Shown here: positions 58,909-64,000 of the stretch, one piece after another
Layout: the number at the start of each line of letters is the position of its first letter
Position numbering within the stretch: position 1 is the stretch's first letter
Source of the DNA: Promerops cafer
Lineage: Eukaryota; Chordata; Aves; Passeriformes; Nectariniidae
Length of the DNA stretch: 64,000 nt
Assembly (NCBI GenBank): GCA_013398275.1
Contig: VZSE01015514.1
Span: 1,302,004 to 1,366,003 of the forward strand
Direction of reading: 5' to 3'
Position numbers and translations under genes: made by a program
The notes under the pieces: generated by a model
Seen by the model: the letters and a program-made list of their open reading frames with translations, nothing else
Databases searched by the model: none
What the model was told of the DNA's origin: nothing

Positions 58909-60527
58909 ACAAGACAGAAGTACAAGCGTCCATTTTTCAACTGCAACTTAAGATATCTTGAGACGATCAAAATCTGACCAGTCTTTCCCTTTTAAATGAA
59001 AGGAGCTGTGTTCCTAAATTTTTCTGTCCCTTAGCAATGTTCAGTTTGTTCTTGCTGTCCTGCCGACACTGTTGGAAGTTCATTTGTTTTGGTGGGAACT
59101 GCTCATCCATCCCTAAGTGCTGTGATACTTCAATTCACTGCCCTGCTGAGGTAGCAAACCTTTTTGTCAGGGTGTCCATCAGTAGCACACAGCTCTCACT
59201 GCAGTCAGACACTTTCCCTGTTCACTGTTCCTACAGACACTCATGGCTTAGGGGTCTACACTCTCAGGGCTATCAGGAGGGTACCCACCCTCCTACAAAG
59301 ACTGGTTTAACACACAGTTGTTTTAACAAGATCTGTAAGCAATCTTACTTATTCTTGTGTTCAAAACAGATCAAGTGGAAGGCAGTAGCTTCTAAATTCT
59401 GTGCAGCAACAGCTGGAACATAACGCTTTAGATCATGTCCTTTGGCTCTTGTTCCAAACCACCATCTGGAGAAATCTCTTTCCACAGTAAAACTGATGAA
59501 GACTACAGCAAGGGCAGTAAAAATAAGCAACTTAAAACAGCTTGAAAATCATCCTGCATTGTTTTATCCTGAGCAACAATAGGAAGAACTATTTCCATCA
59601 GCCCTGAAATCAATCAAAAATACTAAAATATAGATTGCATATTCTCCAGTAAAAATACCTTTTTATACCATAAAGTATTACTTTTGGGCTTTCTATCATT
59701 CATAGATCCCAAGATTAGGCATTTATTGGTTATGGTATTTTTCCTGTTCTCCATCCTTTTTTCTTTTTAAATATGCACACACTTCTACAACATTTTTATC
59801 ACCTTATGGAAATACATATGCAAAAATTAGACAGTTAAATTCATACTTTGAGACATTAGTACTTAAATGACCTTTTTTTGTTGTTGTTTAACATTCCTCC
59901 TCCCTCCCCTTTCTTTCTTTGCAGGGTATTTCATATTCCTTCTGTGGAAAAACTAGCCATTTGCAACAAGATGTGTGCCAAATAACGTGATTTGTGCACA
60001 GCTCTCATTCCTTCAAATTCCCATTTTATTAGTTTGCAGCTGTAAGGAGCTTGAGCTCCAAAAGCCTTGAGACACAGGAAATGTAGGATGAATCCCAGCT
60101 TCTCTAACACATTACAATGCACATATACATGATATCTATGTGAGTAAGAAGGGCGAGATGCTTTTCTTCATGCTGCATTACAAAAACAGTCCAGTTCTTA
60201 TTCAGGGAAAAAGACAAGAGAAAATGACAGGGAAAATGACAGAGAAAAAGCATTGTCCACATCTTGTTTTATACCACCCTTAAACTTCAGATGTGTAGCT
60301 GTTAGAAGCATTTAGAAGGGGGCAAATAAACTTTTACATCAGAGCATCTCCCTGTTCTATCTCTTTACTGAGCTGATTTTACTTAAAACACTGATTAACA
60401 TATGCTACTCGTTAGAATGAGCCAATTCGTAAAAAAAAGAGTAGCAATGAGGAGTCCGCAGGGGAATTAAAGCTTGGGTATTTCACTTTTAGTATGTGAG
60501 CAGTTGCTAACAGCAACCTATCTCCCT

Positions 60528-60675
60528 NNNNNNNNNNNNNNNNNNNNNNNNNNNNNNNNNNNNNNNNNNNNNNNNNNNNNNNNNNNNNNNNNNNNNNNNN
60601 NNNNNNNNNNNNNNNNNNNNNNNNNNNNNNNNNNNNNNNNNNNNNNNNNNNNNNNNNNNNNNNNNNNNNNNNNNN
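60528..60675. other. Assembly gap (148 N)
   Basis: A run of undetermined bases. The left flank is ordinary intron. The right flank is ggggcgctaatt, 19 A and then the CpG island, so difficult GC-rich or homopolymer sequence is the likely cause. No coding statement can be made for this stretch. Confidence 0.99.
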
Positions 60676-60749
60676 CCCACACAAGGGGCGCTAATTAAAA
60701 AAAAAAAAAAAAAAAGGCTTAAGACAATAGAAGGCAGAGAAGGCGAAGA

Positions 60750-60990
60750 AGCGATGGCCGCCCCGGAGGCGCGGGAGGGACGCGGGGCAGCGGCGGGGGC
60801 GGGCGGCAGCGCGGCTCCCCTGCCCGCCGCACCGCAGCCGGCACCGCGCAGCGCATTACAGCACGCATTACATCACCGCCTTTGTGCAGGGCTGAGCCAC
60901 CGCGCAGCTCGGGGAGCGCTGCCAGAGCTGCATCCCCGCATCCATCCCCCAAACCGCACGGAGGCAGAAAAAGAAGCGATTTGGAGTCAC
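60750..60990. promoter_or_regulatory. CpG island beside the gap in intron 1
   Basis: About 240 bases with dense CpG, a GC box GGGGGCGGGC (60795-60804) and a direct repeat CGCATTACA at 60852-60860 and 60864-60872. The second copy overlaps TTACATCA. This looks like an unmethylated promoter-type island. It could serve an upstream TRIO start or an antisense transcript; the direction is not set by the sequence. Confidence 0.5.
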
Positions 60991-63400
60991 GTCAACCTTC
61001 CTCTCCCCGCACTGCCGAATATCCTCCCCATCTGATCCCTTTGGGAAATTTCATTAGAAAGAAAAAGACCCTTAGCACGTTTAGCTTTATGAACGGATTT
61101 CAGACAAGAATAAACAGAACGGATTTTGCAGATTGTCACGACTAAGAAAGGCAGATTTCATTCTTCATTTATCAAATTTGTTCTAGCAGATTATCTCCTT
61201 CAGATGACAAAGGCAAGCAGCTCGAATCTCATTAGAGCTACATTTAACACAGCTACTGAAGTACACAAATTTAACCTAAATCAAGGCTGGGTTTTCTTCA
61301 TGAACTCCAACTTACTCAGCGCCTCCGTTACTGCAATAAGAAAAGATTAACATCTTGCCTTCACTTTCTTCCATTTCTGCAAACAGCTACATGTTACTAT
61401 AAATGCAGCATGTGCACTTTCACGACTCTGGTCAGAAGCACACTCCCAAACTCAGCACCCAAATCCAGCATTTCTCAGCAGCTCACCTATCCTCAAGTCA
61501 TGAGTAAATAAGCTTCAATCTCATTTTTATTAAGGATATGTAGCAGATGCAATACCAAGACAGACAAAACAAAGCAAGCAGCTCCCAGTGCTATTTAGGA
61601 CAGGAATCTGTACATATAATGTTCCAAAGACATTCAGATAACTGTTTCTACAGCTTTAATATTCACATGCATCATCAAACAATTGATATCTATTATAATT
61701 ATGTTTCTTACAATTAATTACATTAATATTTCTTTGGGAACAACAGTTATTTGAAAGTAGGGGCACTGCATTGTACTCCCGAGTCCACTAATCAAATTCT
61801 CCTTCAACTTAAAAAAAGATCATGTATGAAATATTGCTCAATTTATAGACCAAACTAGTAAAAAGCTATTTAAACTTGACTGCAATTTACTACTTCCTAC
61901 TACTTGCCAGCACAACAAATGCAGCCTAATAGTTGTGAGCATTCACTAGTGCATGCTCCAATTTTTAACACCATAACTATGGATGCTGATCTGGTTGCTC
62001 CCATTGAAATAACAAATATAGTTACTTTTCTGTTAGGACAGACAACAAGTATTAACCCACCAGCTTTACCCTTCAGTCTTCTAGAGCATGGATAATACAA
62101 AGACGCTATATGCCCAAACTATCCAGCCATTCACCTCCATAACTCTACCTGCTAAATATCAACACTAGCAAATGTTTTCCATATTTTATTTCAATAGAGG
62201 GCATTCCTCACACGGGCATGTTCAAGCACCTCTGATCCATGCCTTTAAAGAACATGCTGAGACTTACCAGGCGTTACGCAGTATCCCTATAGATACCAGG
62301 CGATACCGTCTCCAAATCAGGATAACAACAATGATTCAACCACTGGAAGTTACAGTATTTTAATTAAGTTCACAAAACTGTCCTAACTTAAGCTCAATTA
62401 AAATGGATTTGTTGGTCTTCTACTACACTGACTCACTCTACAAAAAATTCTAAATGCATATGATTTCCTGGAAAAGCTCTTTGAGACAACAATAGGAGCT
62501 AACATTTTAATTGCATTAAAAAGCAGCAAAGTACTTTGGCATGTGTATGAATCCATTACTTCAGAAGTCTACAATGTATTTTAAAAGCACTAGGTAAGAT
62601 TTTAACAACGCCTCTGCCTTCAAGTCTTCAGTTCCTGACATCATTATAGATTCACAAAGCTGTCTCTGAAGATTTTAAACTCTAAAACCAATTAGCAGTC
62701 CATAGGTGTACTTCTAAGTGGCCTAGCAAGCTTAATTAGAAATATTAACTTCTGTAGAGTAGAACAGTAACAAAAGGGGAATTAGATTTCTCTTAAGCTG
62801 TTTTCATCTTTATTATTTACAAACCCAACCCTTCTCATCCCATTAAAACACAAGTTTATGGCATCAGTACAGCAACAGTTGCTATATTGTTTAGTTTGGC
62901 AAATATTTTTATTTTTGCACATTATTAAATAAGAAGCATTCTTTAGTAAAGGGCTTTTGGTATAGAGCCACTTTTGTTGTACAGAAGTCATTCTTACTTG
63001 CTTTTGAGCTCCAATACCCTGACACGCAATTCAAATTGCCAACTCTCATATCTACTATTATTTAGAAGAAAAATCCTATGATATTAACTCATGTCAGAGG
63101 TTTACTGAGTCCTTTTTTGCCTGGCACATACTGTAAGCTTGAACAGGAAGTAGTATCACATCATTTTTCAGCACAAGCCATTTTGGTATAGACTGATAAT
63201 GAATGTATTCAGGACTCAACACAGGGCGAAGTGTCCTGAGTCCGACATTATGTACCAGAGCACAGTTGCAAGACCTGGACTGCAACTTCTCCATAACAGA
63301 CTTCCTCAAAAGTTTTCATATCTGATACATCTAACAGCCTCCTTTTTTATGCTTCCCTAACTCAGCACAAGTGTATACGACCAGCATCACGTAATACAAA

Positions 63401-63452
63401 TTTGATATTTAAAAACATTTGATATTTAAAATACATTTGATATTTAAAAACA
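63401..63452 (+). repeat. Three-copy tandem repeat of about 17 bases
   Basis: Units TTTGATATTTAAAAACA, TTTGATATTTAAAATACA and again TTTGATATTTAAAAACA, 17, 18 and 17 bases long. The copies are nearly identical, so the duplication is recent or maintained. Confidence 0.9.
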
Positions 63453-64000
63453 TTCTTCCCAAGTCCTTTCTACAAGCAGTTCTCCTGATATACTTTATCC
63501 TCACTACAACTGTGTCAACCTTGCTGATGCTGACGACAGGTCAGTTCATTGGCAGTACCTGACTATAAGGGTAATAAAAGCAGATGGGACATTCTATCTA
63601 CTATGCATTTACACATATCAGGAGGACTAATCCAGAAGTACTGAACAGAACCTTAAGTATATGTACAGCAGTACAAAAAGTCTGGAGACCCTTTCCTCCA
63701 GCAGATGCTCTGACTCAGTATATTTCCATTCTCACGAGGATCAGAAACAAGACTTCGTCCATTATCACACACAACCCAGTTGTATATAAATTTACCCCAA
63801 TTAGCTCGAATCAGTACATTTCCAGTGTCAACTGAGTTCTGAATTCAGTAACTGAGAACGAAGCAACAACTCTGTGGCTTCTAACCCTTAAGAGAAGGAG
63901 CAGCAAGCAAGCTAGCAGGATAGATTAGCCAGAACACTAATACTGTCAGCAGCAACAAAAATGCCCTGGTTTCAAAGCAGACCTAAAGAGGCACTATCAT

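Larger units (their letters stand above)
51201..64000 (-). other. TRIO: TRIO intron 1, 5' part missing
   Basis: At least 12.8 kb upstream of exon 2. It holds an A/C-rich tract, a perfect hairpin (53071-53098), two CpG-rich islands, a CpG-enriched block at 55190-55425, a possible CR1 tail (58838-58908), a 148-base N gap and a short tandem repeat (63401-63452). No sequence for the N-terminal exon (KDLADIAAFF-type end) was found on the minus strand. The stretch 61.1-63.4 kb shows nothing recognisable. Confidence 0.75.

Noticed and set aside
59037..59423. 128-codon Cys- and Ser-rich plus-strand frame
   Set aside because: Cysteines are irregularly spaced, there is no signal peptide followed by a known module, and no exon structure is visible around it.
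60719..60952. Minus-strand frame in the CpG island as TRIO exon 1
   Set aside because: Its translation does not resemble the TRIO N-terminus, and no suitable donor in the required phase follows it before the gap.
1..64000. CRISPR arrays, bacterial operons, tRNA or rRNA genes, phage or virus genes
   Set aside because: None of the expected structures is visible: no regularly spaced identical repeats, no cloverleaf with A and B boxes noticed, and no long intron-free genes.

Overview
This window is intronic and exonic DNA of a vertebrate, almost certainly a bird. Two lines of evidence support this. All protein-coding exons belong to one large gene, TRIO, spread over about 44 kb in ten small exons with GT-AG introns. 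The recognisable interspersed repeats are CR1 LINE copies with the bird-type 3' end. No bacterial, organellar or viral gene is visible.

TRIO lies on the minus strand, so its 5' side is at high coordinates. The window holds ten consecutive coding exons (positions 51200 down to 7003, 1,889 coding bases, 629 full codons). They read contiguously and in frame across every junction, and match exons 2 to 11 of a TRIO-type gene. Exons 2-4 and the start of exon 5 encode most of the N-terminal SEC14/CRAL-TRIO lipid-binding-type domain. The rest of exon 5 through exon 11 encodes the first part of the spectrin-repeat rod. Exon 1 (the alanine/glycine-rich N-terminus) was not found and is probably beyond position 64000. 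The rest of the rod, the two RhoGEF units, the SH3 and Ig domains and the kinase lie beyond position 1. TRIO rather than its paralogue KALRN is indicated by the residues of the SEC14 domain and exon 5.

Layout by region: 1-7002 intron 11 (partial); 7003-13400 exons 11 and 10, whose intron carries an old CR1 3' end (about 9.84-10.31 kb), a perfect AG|GTAAGT ratchet-like motif (10446-10467) and a compound trinucleotide microsatellite (12.94-13.03 kb); 13401-28498 exons 9, 8 and 7; 28499-40317 exons 6 and 5; 40318-44577 exons 4 and 3; 44578-51200 intron 2 with an internally deleted antisense CR1 (about 44.96-46.92 kb), then exon 2; 51201-64000 intron 1 (partial), with two small CpG-rich islands (about 54.2-54.43 and 60.75-60.99 kb) and a 148-base assembly gap (60528-60675).

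The clearest structural signal is that the exon pair 6/7 (123 + 192 bases) and the pair 10/11 (123 + 192 bases) have identical lengths and phases and related sequences, which indicates an exon-level duplication of a spectrin-repeat module. The most testable new signals concern splicing: a ratchet-type site in intron 10, a stronger competing donor 62 bases past exon 9 that would bring in an early stop, and the exon 9 acceptor that itself reads CAG|GTGAGC. I found no evidence for a wholly new biological system.
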